From: Hypericum androsaemum
Taxonomy: Eukaryota > Streptophyta > Magnoliopsida > Malpighiales > Hypericaceae
NCBI GenBank assembly: GCA_963995505.1
Contig: OZ023198.1
Coordinates: 9,601,141 to 9,665,140 of the forward strand
Length of the DNA stretch: 64,000 nt
Direction: 5' to 3'
Both the position numbers and the translations under genes were made by a program. This document shows, in pieces, positions 44,731 to 56,866 of this stretch (its first letter is position 1; each line of letters opens with the position of its first letter). Under the pieces are notes generated by a model. It was given only the letters and a program-made list of their open reading frames with translations, had not been told where the DNA came from and searched no databases.

Positions 44731-46430
44731 AAGTATTTTCTGCCGTCCAGAATGTCTTCTTCAGTGGCTATGGTTTGGGTGAAATTAACAAGGTTAAGTC
44801 CAGAGCATTTTCACTCGCCGATCATTCTGGGCTTGGCTAAGGCCATTGGAAATCTGCGAATTAATTATGATGTGTTAAATAGAAATTATGGTCATGTTGT
44901 GCGGATATTGGTAGAGGTTGATTTGGCAAAGGGTCTGCATGAGAGAGTTATGCTTGAGAGACCTGGGAATAACTCTTGCGTCGGAGTGTCATATGAGAAG
45001 TTGCCGAATTTCTGTTCACTGTGCAAGATTATTGGACATGCATTACCTAGTTGTAGAAAGGCGCAAGCGGGTAAGACGGTGACGTCTACGTCTAGGGGCA
45101 GGAAGATGCAGCAGTGGCTAAGGCTCGGGTAAACTGTCGTGAGCCTCAGACAAGAGGATAGAGGGTAAGGCCAGCAAACTTGCAGGGATCTCTAAATTGT
45201 AAGGCAAGGGTTAGGAGATTGTTGCAGGGGGTGAGAGTATCGGGCCCCAAACACGAAATTGGGGGATGACAGAGTGGGGGGTGGTTCCCAAGAGGTGGCA
45301 GCGATTGGTACATCGAATGCATTCGCTTTGCTAGGTGAGGCAGAGGACGATTCAGTGGGAGTTGCCCTCTATCAGGGTTTGGAGTAACGACTAGTGTTGT
45401 CAAGTGATGTGGAGTATGACCGAGATCGAGATGGGGAATCACAAATGGAGATCCTAGAACCAAAAAAAGGTGGCACGAGTTTTAAAGGATGCATCAGAAG
45501 GGGCAGCAATAACGGGTGCAGGTGGAGCTGGTTTGAAGCGATCTGTTTCAGAGAACGTGGATGAGTATGGTACTGCGAGCTATCGATTGTGGAGGATCAG
45601 AGTAACATGGGTCAGAGGAAAAATAATGTTCAGTCAGCATTACCTTTGTGTCGGAGGAGGAGGTGGGGGCAGTCATAAATGGGGATAATTTGGTGGAGCA
45701 TGCTCATTCAGATTTGGTGACAGAAGGGGAGCCTGAGCAGGACTTGCCATTGGTGCCATATCACGAGGCGATGGGTAGTGCTGCTTTCACGAGCCTATTA
45801 AGCTAACAAGGTGTTATTCATGATGGGGCCAGCTTCTTAGGGTGTTTAGCTACTAAATGAGTGTGCCGTCGAGGATTCTGTCGAAGATGATGTTAAGAGG
45901 ATAATGTTGATACTTCCAAGTCAGAAGTGAGTGACCTAGTATCTTCAAAGAGGAGTAGCCCACTAAAACGCCAAAGCAAGCAGATAACAGAAAATTAATG
46001 AGAATACATATGTCTTGTAAGAAATATTCTACCTAGTATCTTGGAAGACTTCCTATCGACCCGCTTATAGATTAGCTAGCGGATTAGAAAATTATGTCAA
46101 TCTGGGAGATTGTGCGACGAGCACGCATTTGATGCTAGAAGGGAGCTGGCCATCTCGTGGCGTGATGTAGTGATGGTGACGAGAAGGGACAAAAGCCAAT
46201 ATCCCCTTTGTAGCGAGTACTTGGGTCGCTGCGGCCATTTAGTTAATGACTTGCTCTCTACTGGCCACTTCGAGGATAGTGTGATTTGGTCGTTGCCATC
46301 AATTTCTATTTGGGTTTTTTTTCTTTTTTCCGCTTAAAACGTTTTTTATTTAGGTATTTTTTTTTACAGGTTTAGCAGCTTAATATAATTTGTGCTTTTT
46401 TCTGTTGTTGGTTTTTTCCGTTAGATTTTA
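44731..46430 (+). mobile_element. LINE ORF1 fragment with CCHC knuckle, decayed 3' part
   Basis: 44752-45132 encodes VWVKLTRLSPEHFHSPIIL, then LVEVDLAKGLHERVMLERP and the knuckle C-S-L-C-K-I-I-G-H-A-L-P-S-C. This is the DUF4283-to-zinc-knuckle region of plant L1-type ORF1 proteins, which bind the element's RNA. The following 1.3 kb is broken by stops; ATNAFALLGEAEDD-like wording (about 45315) is still ORF1-like. ORF2 is not recognised. The right border is uncertain. Confidence 0.65.
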
Positions 46431-46558
46431 AAGCGACAGAGAAACTGCGGCTACAATTTCATAGGTTCTTGTGTGAGGGAGTGGTTTGGTACCTCCTTTG
46501 GGTACTCAGATATGGAATTTGTAGTATATAGGTCGCTATTTGGGTACCTCCTTCAATG

Positions 46559-46945
46559 GGGACCGGATTTGGTCCTGGAGGCCAAATCCAGCACGGTGCT
46601 GGAGGATTTTTATTGAAGGACACGCGAGGACTATTTTGCAAAAATGCAGAAATACAGGGGTGCAAAATAAAAAAAGTCCACAACTATTGAATCATAACTG
46701 GATAAACTATTGAATCGTAACTGAGTAAACTATTGAATTGTAACTGAGTAAACCATTGAATCGTAACTGGGTAACTGGGACGGACCCCGATTTATCCGGG
46801 ACGGAAAAAAACGGACCATTGAATCATAACTAGGTAGACCATTGAATCATAATTAAGTGAACCATTGAATCATAACTAAATCAACCATTGAATCGTCCAG
46901 GACGGTCCTGGTTGGATTTGGCCTTCCAGGACCAAATCCGCTCCC
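46559..46945. mobile_element. Mutator-type MITE with internal 23-bp repeats
   Basis: A 387-bp element with terminal repeats GGGACCGGATTTGGTCCTGG and, reversed, GGGAGCGGATTTGGTCCTGG, extending to GGCCAAATCCA. The perfect 9-bp target duplication CCTTCAATG (46550-46558 and 46946-46954) fits Mutator-like elements. The interior holds about seven copies of a 23-bp repeat built on ACTATTGAATCGTAACTGAG. It has no coding capacity. Confidence 0.82.
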
Positions 46946-46954
46946 CCTTCAATG

Positions 46955-47786
46955 AGGTTTATATTGCTCTTGACTAATTGCAGATAGCTTAAGTATGAAT
47001 ATCCATCTGAGATTTAGTTTTCATTAAATATTTTATTTTTTTTCTTTCCTTTTGATTAATAAATCTAGCTATTTATTTAAAATATCAATCGGGATAAATA
47101 TCAACCAGTCTAGATTTATTTTCCAAATATCCGGATTTTTTTTCTGGTACTGGAGAAAGATGCCAATCGAACAAACATTCGGAGCAAAGGAGAAAATAAA
47201 AGGTAAAGAAAGCTGACGGCACCACATTTGTCCCTACCCATTACATAGAGACACCGATCGGAGCGGCAACAATAAGGACCACTTTCGCGTTTTATAGTTA
47301 TCTTTATGGAGTTTAGCAAATTTTAAGAGTACTCATGTTTATAATTGGTTACCAATAATTTAAATAGTCATACAAACAAAAAAATCTATTAAAACAATCA
47401 TCTCTCGTATTAAATGTTATATCGTTACACTGCAAACATCTAAAAAAGCGAACGCAAAGGGTTTTTAATATTTTGGCTGAGGTCTCGTATTAAATGTTAT
47501 TTTGGCTTGCGGCGGTAACGTGGGACATTTACGGCCATAGTAATTGTACAATTTTTGAAAAGTAAAATATGATCGTTCTCGCATTACATTCTACATTGAA
47601 CTTAAAAATAAATATTTTATTCGGGCACTGCTTTCATGTTTTGTAATGAAGACTTGGTCCTCTGCATAGAATCGATACGTGACAGGGAAAGAAATTAGAT
47701 ACCCCTTTTTTTCATTCAGGTGCTATTGTTACATCTCTTATGTAACCTTCTATGAGAAGTTAGGCCTAAACGTAATCTGTAATATT
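46955..47786. other. AT-rich stretch without recognised features
   Basis: No gene, repeat array or transposon end identified between the MITE and the copia element. Confidence 0.4.
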
Positions 47787-47983
47787 TACCGCTTAGGGCT
47801 TCATTGTTGCTGTACAGCGTATATATAGACATGTACATACAAGGTAGACCTAGATACACTAGATACATTTCCTTGTTAGATTTCTAGTCCACACGGACTT
47901 TACATATTAGAATATCATAATAGGACTCTATTCCTAAATTGATTTCCTTGCCTTAAGCGTCCGCAGACACATGGACTTCTACA
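47787..47983 (-). repeat. 3' LTR of the copia element
   Basis: Nearly identical to 52381-52577. Its outer end reads TACCGC where the other LTR has TGCCGC, so the terminal CA has become TA on the minus strand. Confidence 0.9.
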
Positions 47984-47993
47984 CTCCCCCTCA

Positions 47994-50900
47994 AGTTGGA
48001 ACGTGTAAGTTGACGACACCCAACTTGCCAAGTAATATTCGGAAACGCTCCTTCCCAAGAGCGTTGGTGAAGATATCGACAAGTTGATCGCGTGTTTGAA
48101 CTTTCCGCGGTTCAATCTCTTGGGACTGTATGTGCTCGCAGACGAAATAGCAATCCATTTCTACATGTTTTGTTCTTTCATGATAGACTGCATTCATCGC
48201 TATATGTAATGCAGCTTGATTATCACAATAGAGCGGGGTAGGCCTAACTTGACGCATCTGCAACTCCCATAGCAACCACCTCAACCAAATCACTTCGCTC
48301 ACAGTTGTTGCCATGGCCCGATACTCGGCTTCAGCTGATGACTGGGCCATAACTGATTGCTTCTTACTACGCCAAGACACCGGAGAACCTCCCAACGTAA
48401 TAAAATACCCCGTGCGGGAACGTCGGGTTGTTGGACAGCCTCCCCAGTCTGCATCACAATAAGCTGTGAGCATTGTACCACCACCCTCTCGAAGAAGAAT
48501 ACCTTGTCCGGCTGTCTCTTTGAGATATTCCACCACTCTATCCACAGCAAGTCAATGCTCCTCTCGTGGCGAATCAACAAATAGACTTAGTATCCCAACA
48601 GCATATGACAGATCAGGCCTTGTTACTGTTTAGTACATTAGCCTCCCAATCAATCGTCGGTATCGAGTCGGATCCTCCACTTCTTGGCCTACATTTGCTG
48701 CCAATTTGTGATTTTGATCTATTGGGAAAGTAGCCGGTTTGCTTGCTTCCTTCTTGCACTCCTTCAGAATGTCAAGAGTATATTTTCTTTGACTCAACAC
48801 GAGCCCCTCCGAGGTCCTTGCAGCTTCAATCCCCAAGAAATATTTCAGGGGCCCAAGTCCTTGATGCCGAATTTTGCATTCAAGTGTTCCTTGACCGATT
48901 GAATCTTCCATTTATCCTTGCCTGCAAGTATTACATCATCAACATAGATTAGAGCCATCACTGTCTTTCCTTGATTTTGATATATGAAGAGCGAATGACT
49001 AGCTCTAGATTGATCGAACCCCTTTTCTAGCAATGTTCGTGTGAACTTGCTATACCAATTTCTTGAGGCTTGCTTCAGTCTATACAACAATTTTCTCAGA
49101 CGACATACTCTATTATCTCCAGCTTTCGAAAACCCTTGTAGAATTTTCAAGTATACCTCCTCATGCAGATCGCCATGTAGAAAAGCATTGTTCACATTAA
49201 GCTGGTGGATTAGCCAGTTTTCCTTTACGGCCACAGCAACTAGACACCTTAATGTAACAAACTTTGCAACGGGGGCAAATGTCTCATAAAAGTCGACTCC
49301 TTCCACTTGAGTAAAGCCACGCGCAACGAGTCTCGCTTTGTAGCGCTCCACTTCTCCATTTGGTTTGAATTTTACCTTGTAGACCCACTTTGAATCTACA
49401 ACTCGCTTGCCTTTCGGAAGCTCTTGTAATGTCCACGTCCCATTCTCCTCGAGGGCTTGGACTTCTTGTAATATTGCCTCTCTCCAATGCTTGGATTTAA
49501 TAGCTTTTGAGAAGCTGCGGGGTTCATCATGCGAGGCTATGGCTGCCAATAGTGCCTTGTATGGACCTGTAAAACGATCATCACTCACATAGCATGAGAT
49601 GGGATATACCACAGAGTTACCTGAAGGTCGAGCAGGCTGTTGTGATGTATCTGAGATGGAGGGTGGCAAAGTAGTCATGGAGGGTGGCAACTCGACCTCA
49701 TATTCTTGCAAATGCGATGGTGGTCGTCGAGTCCGCTGTGGTCTATTGTTCCCCATCTCATCCCCTCCATTAGTGCCCTCAGACAAGTGCGACAAAGCCT
49801 CCTCAATAGGACCAATTGGTTCAGGCTCTATCATAATATCTTCTAGAACAACTGCCCGCTCCTCAACCCTTGGTTGCTCTATGACTCGGGGTACCATTAA
49901 CACATCATCATCCACTCCAATTCTCACAGGACAATCGGGCACATTGCTCACTGAATATTCCTTGAACGGAAACACATCTTCGACAAAAATAACATCACGT
50001 GAAGTGTGAATGGTCCCGTCTTCCAAGTCGTATACTCTATATCCTTTCTTGCCTGAAGGATATCCGATGAACATGCCTCTCCTCTCTCTGTCGCCAAACT
50101 TATCAGAGGTCGGACGATGTACATACGCCAAACAACCAAATGTGTGCAGGTAATTATAGTTCGCTGGATCCCCAAACAATACTTCATAGGGAGTTTTGTC
50201 CTGGATCACCTTTGATGGCATTCGATTGATCAGATGAGCAGCAGTTAAGATGCATTCCCCCCAGAATTCAATTGGAAGCCCAGCTTGGAATCTCAAGGCG
50301 CGAGCCGTATCCAGAATATGTCGATGTTTTCTTTCAACCACTCCATTCTGTTGGGGTGTATTTACACACGATGTCTGCAAAAGAATCCCATGTTCCTCAT
50401 AATAGCGCATCATGTCATGCGACTGGAACTCAGCTCCATTGTCATTACGAATCTGTTTAATTTTTAAACCAAATTGGTTATGGACCATTGAACAAAAAAT
50501 ACACAGTAGGTTCCCAACTTCACTCTTGTTCTTCATCAGGTAAACCCACACACCTCTATTATAATCATCAACCACAGTGAGAAAAAATCGTGCTCCAGTC
50601 AGAGAGCTACTACGATAAGGACCCCAAATATCACAATGTAGCATCTCAAAACAACGAATACTCTTTATTGAACTATCTGAAAATGGAAGTCTAGTTTGTT
50701 TTGCTCTTAAACAAGAATCACAATGAGATAAATCCTTATGACTTGTACTTTTCAGAAAAGAAACCCCCATCATCTTCTCTCTAGAGGGATGCCCTAACCT
50801 TCTGTGCCATAACTAAAAGTCTTCATGTCTCTCAGCCGCCATTGCCAATCGCCCACCCTCCACTGACTCGAAGTAGTATAGTCCATCACAACGCCTACCC

Positions 50901-51382
50901 ATACCAATCAGGTTCCTCATAGGTAAGTCCTGTAAAACACAACAATCAGGGAGAAAGATTAGCGAACAATTGAGCTCCTTTGTCAATCGGCTAACTGAGA
51001 GCAGATTGCACTTGAAGTCAGGAATGTATAAGACACGATCCAATATGAGTCGATCTGCCAATCAAACTTTTCCAATCCCTTAGACTGCGACTTGCATTCC
51101 ATTGGGTATTTTAACTGGTAAGCTTGCTGCGTCTTGATCAACCTGTCCAAGTAACAACTTGCAATCCGAAATAATATGTTCTGATGCTCCGGAATCAATA
51201 ATCCAAGCTTGTTCCTGGAGGTTCTTACTAGCCATGTTTACGGCAGGTTCAGATGGTTGGTTTCGATTGTTTCCATCACCATTCAGGTACCGCATCAGGT
51301 TAGCATACTGATCTTTGGTGAGACCTGGCTCCGGACTTTCTTCACTTGAAACCTGGGCTGCCTTGGGACGATTCTGAGGCAC
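47994..51382 (-). pseudogene. Copia pol (protease, integrase, RT, RNase H) with stops and a frameshift
   Basis: Reading down the minus strand: protease motif I-I-D-S-G-A-S (about 51225); stops near 51080, 51063 and 50814; integrase with H-C-D-I-W-G-P, R-N-D-N-G-A-E-F and N-G-V-V-E-R-K-H in the long open stretch 50773-48845; then the RT. The RT has W-V-Y-K-V-K, K-A-R-L-V-A-R-G and catalytic Y-V-D-D, but the first catalytic motif reads L-N-V-N-N-A-F-L-H-G, where aspartate is expected as the third residue of L-D-V. A frameshift lies between 48911 and 48845, stops near 48630 and 48552, and RNase H (C-D-A-D-W-G-G, then a stop at 47991) closes it. The element cannot make its own polymerase. Confidence 0.85.
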
Positions 51383-51601
51383 AAGTAACCCCTTTTTATC
51401 TTTAGGAGTTTGGTCAGCCCCATCTCGTGATCCCTTTCTCTAGTTGGGTGGGTACCCGATTAGCTCAAAACACACATCCTCAGTATGGCCAACCTTTTGA
51501 CAGTGCCCACATCGGGGTTTCTCCCCTCTGTTCACCTTTCGCTGCTGCGCCTGGAAGGCAGCAGGCTCTGCTATCGACCGCCTGTGTGTAGAAAGGTTGT
51601 G

Positions 51602-52300
51602 CTACTGTTCGTCCTCGGCGACAAGGTGATAAGCAGCTCCAAGAATCAATGATGGCGTGGTGCTCAAAATCTGAGTCTTGACCACGTTGAATGCTTCGTC
51701 TAAGCCTATCAAGAAATCATATAGCTGCTCCTTCTCTCGCATCGTGAACATCTTCTTCTGAACATCGCACGTGCAACCAGAACACTCGCATTTAGGCAAC
51801 AGGTTTATAGTCCGAACTTCGTCCCACAGCCCCCTTAACTTAGTGTAGTAGGCCGAGACTGATATCTTTTCTTGCCTAAGCAGTGATATCTCGCTGCGAA
51901 GCTCGTAAGCCCTTGGATCGCTGCCCTTGCCGAAACGCTCTTCCAGATCTGACCAAATTTCTGATGTTGTCTTGGCATAACGGACACTTGCACGAACATC
52001 CTTCTCCATGGTAGTTTTGAGCCATCCTTTCACCATGGCATCACACCGCATCCATGTGGGATACTCTTCAGAGGTTGTTGCGGGATGCTTCACAGTTCCG
52101 TCAACAAACCCATATTTATTTTTCGCATATAACGCATTTGACATGTCCGCAACCCACTCTCCATAATTACTGTCATGGAGTAGGTCGCTAACAAAAATGT
52201 GCCCAGGGTTGTCTGACGCATGGATGAAGTATGGTGACGTAACATCTGTGCTGTCAGTGAAGCCAGGCGAAGAACGTGCCACCACTTCTCCTCCGGACAT
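51602..52300 (-). pseudogene. Copia gag (N-terminal part), ends at an in-frame stop
   Basis: 232 codons from ATG at 52300. It contains the copia gag core (Retrotran_gag/UBN2 type): N-Y-G-E-W-V in the first helix, W-M-R-C-D-A-M-V-K-G-W-L, then W-S-D-L-E-E-R-F-G-K and Y-Y-T-K-L-R-G-L-W-D-E. Its TAG stop at 51599-51601 is followed in the same frame by the zinc knuckle C-G-H-C-Q-K-V-G-H-T-E-D-V-C at about 51520-51475. The stop therefore looks like a mutation within gag rather than its natural end. Confidence 0.75.
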
Positions 52301-52380
52301 CTTTTATGTGTGTGTATGTAGCGGCAAGCAACTTCTTTAACGACTCTACCAGAATCGCTCTGATACCATAAACAAAAGTG

Positions 52381-52577
52381 TGCCGCTTAGGGCTTCATTG
52401 TTGCTGTACAGCGTATATATAGACATGTACATACAAGGTAGACCTAGATACACTAGATACATTTCCTTGTTAGATCTCTAGTCCACACGGACTTTACATA
52501 TTAGAATATCATAATAGGACTCTATTCCTAAATTGATTTCCTTGCATTAAGCGTCCGCAGACACATGGACTTCTACA
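52381..52577 (-). repeat. 5' LTR of the copia element
   Basis: TG...CA ends on the minus strand. The primer-binding site lies about 17 bases inside. Confidence 0.9.
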
Positions 52578-53497
52578 CCATCTACTTATAAAAAATATAG
52601 TTTCATCTTTTAGGTGATGATGACCCACCATAGGAAAAAAGAAATAATTGATTCATACTCTGGTATTTTCTCAACTGGGGTTCAATTACTATCTACAATT
52701 AGTCCTAATATGCACCGGGCCAATTTAGAAAATCACTTTTTTAATGTTCTCAAACCAAAATTAGTCTCGACAATTAACCCAAAATATTTGAGCATTGCAG
52801 AAAAAAATCTAAATAAGTCACTATCTCGTTGTCTCACGACGTCACACAAAAGACCAAGAATACAATTCAAGAATGGTCCTGATGTGAATTTTATTAAGTA
52901 ACGTTGTAGTGATAAGCGAACGGACTAAAAGATTCTCGTCAGGTAAATTAAGCGGTTGAAATTGGAGCATTCCTAACGAATGTGATGGCTTATAGAGTAT
53001 CGTTTTTGAAAAACCGATTCATTCGACTTGTCGGGTCGTTATCTAATATCCAAAATAAGTTGTATTGATTCCAAAATTTGGAGAATCATTGGATGGATGA
53101 TCAATTCCGTAGATCAATGATCAATTTTGTTGGACCAATAATTAATCCAGTTAGACCAGTTGGTTCATTCAGTGTGATTAATCCATTTATCAAATTAGAT
53201 CAGCTAGTTTACCTCAGGTGAAACTCTAGTTCATATCCGACTGACCACAATTTTTTAGAAATAGATTTTAGAGTTTTGATGGATTGTGAATAATTAAATT
53301 AAAATTATGGTACTTATAACTATAACTTTTCCAAGGATATTTAATTTTGACATTTTATATACTAAATATAATTGATAATAAAACTTCTGATCTAACTATA
53401 GACAGAATCGATTAGAGCGAGATTTAGAGAGTAAAAAGTGTTACTGTCCATTCGTTTTAAAAAATATTGTGACAGAGACGCATCTACCATCCTATCC

Positions 53498-53504
53498 TAT
53501 ATAT
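53498..53504 (+). promoter_or_regulatory. TATA box of the PR-10-like gene
   Basis: TATATAT lies 91 bases upstream of the ATG, followed by a transcribed leader with AAACAGAGGCAAATT. The same box and leader are kept in the duplicate (about 58005-58012). Confidence 0.65.
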
Positions 53505-53594
53505 GTATTTAAACATGGTCTGTCTACCACTAAACTAAACAGAGGCAAATTCTTATCCATCGCAGCTTAGCTCGTAGAAGAAGAGGGGGTTTCC

Positions 53595-54780
53595 ATGAAA
53601 GGGCTCTTGACACAGGACATTCCGGCGCCGGCACCGGCTGCCGCGGTCTGGGAGGCCTATCGGGGAGTTGAGCTCGGGAGGCTAATCTCCGAACTGCTTG
53701 GCGATGTGATTGGCACTACGGAAGTGGTGGAAGGTGATGGAGGAGTTGGAACCATAATGAAGCTCACCTTTGCTCCCGGTAATTAATTTATACATGCAAA
53801 ATATTATTCCATTTTTTAATTCAAAATTTGAGCTCAAATTTCAGTTTTGTTTTTTTCCTTTTTCCACTTGAATAAGATGTTGAACACGAGAAAATTCCTT
53901 TTATATTGTTTACACGTGAAATTTTTTCTATCAATATTGTTTCTTCGGATTATGCAATGAATCAGAGATCGAATCGTTATTCAGTTAGAACTCAGAAGAG
54001 AGCCAGTTGAGTTTGTCCAAATAAATTGAGATATATATATATTTTTTAAATCATGAATTCAAATTTTGCGAATGAAAAAAATCTAACTATTTTCTTAATT
54101 CATTTTCTTTATTTGGGTACAATACAAGGCATCTATCTCAGTGATTGATCACTAACCATTAAAAGGCATATAATGTCCTCAAAAAAATTAAAAGGCATAT
54201 AATTGGCAATTTAAGTTCTTTTGACCACTGATATTCAGACGTCTACTGGGTCAACTAATCACAGTTAAAGTCGTGTTTGATATTATCACATCACCGGTTG
54301 TGAGAGTGTTTGTAAATGTAAAAAAATTCACCCTATTATCTTAAATTTCTGGGCTGGATACGAAAATTCTAACCATCCCGGTATGACCATGGTGGCAATT
54401 TTGTAAAAAAAAATTTCTTACCCAACCTCATATAATTAAGACTTCGTTTAATTCTTGGTCCGGCTAAAATTGTTTCCACACCAAAAATGGCAGGGACACT
54501 GGCAGGAGGGTATATGAAGGAAATATTCACTAAAATGGACGACGAAAATCGAGTAAAGGAGACGGAAATAATTGAAGGAGGATTTAGGTCTATTGGGTTC
54601 GATTCCTACAGGATCAAGGTGGAGATCATCGAGAAAGACGACCAGTTGTCCATCATTAGATCCTCAATTGAGTACGAGATATTGGACGAGACGAAGAATG
54701 AGCTCGCCTCGCATGCGTCCACGGAGCCGCTAGAGATCATCGCCAAAACAATTGGCAAGTATCTCGCCGAGAAGAAGTAA
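53595..54780 (+). CDS. Bet v 1/PR-10 family protein (norcoclaurine-synthase-like)
   Basis: Exons 53595-53778 and 54494-54780 join in phase 1 to give 156 residues, the normal length. The single intron sits at the position usual for the family. The glycine loop E-G-D-G-G-V-G-T (about residues 46-53) is the Bet v 1 P-loop-like signature. E-I-I-E-G-G-F and the C-terminal helix E-P-L-E-I-I-A-K-T-I-G-K-Y-L follow. The fold makes a hydrophobic cavity in the cytosol that binds small molecules such as alkaloid precursors, cytokinins or flavonoids. The wording is closest to norcoclaurine-synthase-like members, but catalysis cannot be claimed from sequence alone. No stop or frameshift. Confidence 0.85.
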
Positions 54781-56610
54781 CTCTTGGTGCCTCAATTGGC
54801 TCCAATTTGATGAAGATTCTTGTGTTTTCAAACGAAATTGTTCGTCCGGGCGAGATTATGTTTTCGCATTCGGTGCTTTAACAACTACTATATTCTTAAA
54901 ATTTCAACTTGAAACTTATAATTTACTATAAGTGCTAGGTAATTTTTATTTTTTTCACTATTAATTAAGTGAGGTATTAATATCTTCCAAAAATTCATAC
55001 TTGAAAGAATTCAAGCAATCAAGATTACAATCATAATTACATGAATCTTAAAGCCATAAAATGTTGAAGCGCAGATTTCTTTTAAAATGTTCTTCACAAG
55101 ATCCTCGTGACAAAAGTTTGTATCTAGTTTGTCCTCGCTCACGTGCGATCAAAGCAAGGAAGAATTTCACTGTCTAAATGTCCGAAGATTTAGAGAGTTT
55201 TAGGGAGGAAAGAACCTTATGTTTTTCCATATTCTTTTCATGTATTCCTAAAAAGAAGAAGCCATTCCTTTATAGGACTCCAGGGGACGGGACTCCAAGA
55301 CACGAGAAGATCCCAAGAGATGTGACTTACTTGTCAAGGGTTATCATGGTGTATTCCAACAATTCCTTTAGGGTTGCATATTTTCATGGACTAAATTCAT
55401 TGAGCCTGAAACTCAAAAGAAATCTGGAGAACTTCGAGCCTTCTATTGGCAACTCTCATTTTCATTATCTATAAATGTTCACTCAATGGTGTTATTACCT
55501 CAAATGACATTGTCACGAGCTCCAGACACAAATCGCGAAGAGGAAGTAAAAGCGAGGAAGGAGGAAGGAGCGGGCCGGTCGAAGAGACGTGAATTCTGTG
55601 CGTGTGCTTAATCTCCAGGAGGCTGAGAATTATAGTAGTTGACCAATTTTTTAAAAATTTGTCCTATAATTTATTCATTGAATTTATCGGTTGAGTTAGA
55701 TTACAAAGAAGAACCAATTTGAGTTATTCCATGTAATACGAGATTGAATTTTTTTAAGAAAATCATGAGATTAAACCTTACGAATGGGAAAAAATATCAT
55801 CGAGAAAATAACATCTAAATAGAATCGGACACATTTAAATATGGTTTTAACTTTTGTAGTAATGGCTTGCCAGAAATTACGATTGTAGATCTTGGAAGAT
55901 CCTGAATTCATACTTGCTCATTGAATATCTAGCAAGATCTCTAGCATATTGGGTCCACCTTGCGAAAACATAAATCATTTTCTTAATTCCTCTTCTTTAT
56001 TGATCTTCTGTAAGGTAATAATAATTCAAGGCATCCATCTCAACGATTGATCACTAACCACTAAAATGCATATAATAAAGTGATATTTTTTTCAAAATTT
56101 TAATAAAGTTTTGACATGACACATCATCAGTCACATGAAAGTCATCTCGATTCAGATTGAAGTGGCACGCTAGATGGTCGACGACAGAGAAAATATTGTT
56201 TTGTCAAAAAAAATATTGTATGTGTCACTAAAATGTAAATATGTCAAAGTTTAGTCACTGATTTGATGTGTTTTAAACCACATTGTATGAAAGTAAAAAA
56301 ACTCCAAACTACAGATATTAAAATGAATTTTTCCCTACAATAAAATCGACCAATGGCATCATCCTGGCCTTGCTGCATGTGAGCCTCATGTGTTACTCGT
56401 CGAGTGAGACCCACACCAAATCTTTTTATTTTAGTGCGGATGAGATTTGAGAATACTCCAAATAAGAATTACATAAATTTGAGCTAAATTTTAACTGCCC
56501 TTTGGCGCATTGTTTAATTAGCATTCATGTGGGTCTTGTGAGGTATAAATTTAGAGGAAAAGAATATAAGAAAAAGTAATTTCATGTGGCACATTGTTTC
56601 CATGGTTTAT
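54781..56610. other. 3' flank of the PR-10-like gene and spacer between the duplicates
   Basis: To about 55640 this is duplicated DNA shared with 59119-59640. The rest, to 56610, is unshared AT-rich spacer. Within it 55930-56100 loosely repeats intron wording of the PR-10-like gene (AAGGCATCCATCTCAACGAT), a trace of an older duplication. No gene is recognised. Confidence 0.5.
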
Positions 56611-56866
56611 ACTCTGGTATTTTCTCAACTGGGGTTCAATTACCATATAAAATTAGTCCTAATATGCACCGGGCCAATTTAGAGGAAATCACCTTTATAA
56701 TATTCTCAAACCAAAATTAGTCTCGACAATTAACCCAAAATATTTTAGCACTACAGAAAAAATCTAGATAAGTCACTATCCCGCTGTCTCATGGCGTTAC
56801 ACAAAAGACCAAGAATACAATTAAAGAATGGTCCTGATGTGAATTTTATTAAGAAACGTTGTAGTG

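Larger units (their letters stand above)
47787..52577 (-). mobile_element. Ty1/copia retrotransposon, complete but inactive
   Basis: LTRs 47787-47983 (3') and 52381-52577 (5'), 197 bp each, start TGTAGAAG on the minus strand and differ at about 3 positions, suggesting a recent insertion. The primer-binding site TGGTATCAGAGCG lies close to the 5' LTR (about 52364-52352, minus). A purine tract AACTTGAGGGGGAG abuts the 3' LTR. The interior carries gag, knuckle, protease, integrase, RT and RNase H in the copia order. I find no clear 5-bp target duplication. The short LTR and 4.8-kb size suggest an Ale/Ivana-like lineage, which is not certain. Confidence 0.9.
52655..55640 (+). repeat. PR-10 locus tandem duplication, copy 1
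   Basis: Starts TACTCTGGTATTTTCTCAAC, as at 56611. It shares the promoter, both exons, the intron and about 800 bases of 3' flank (ATTCATTGAGCCTGAAA, GAGCCTTCTATTGGC, CAAATCGCGAAGAGGAA) with copy 2 at 56611-59640. It gives the empty site of the LINE inserted in copy 2 (TAACGTTGTAGTG at 52899-52911). Confidence 0.85.
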
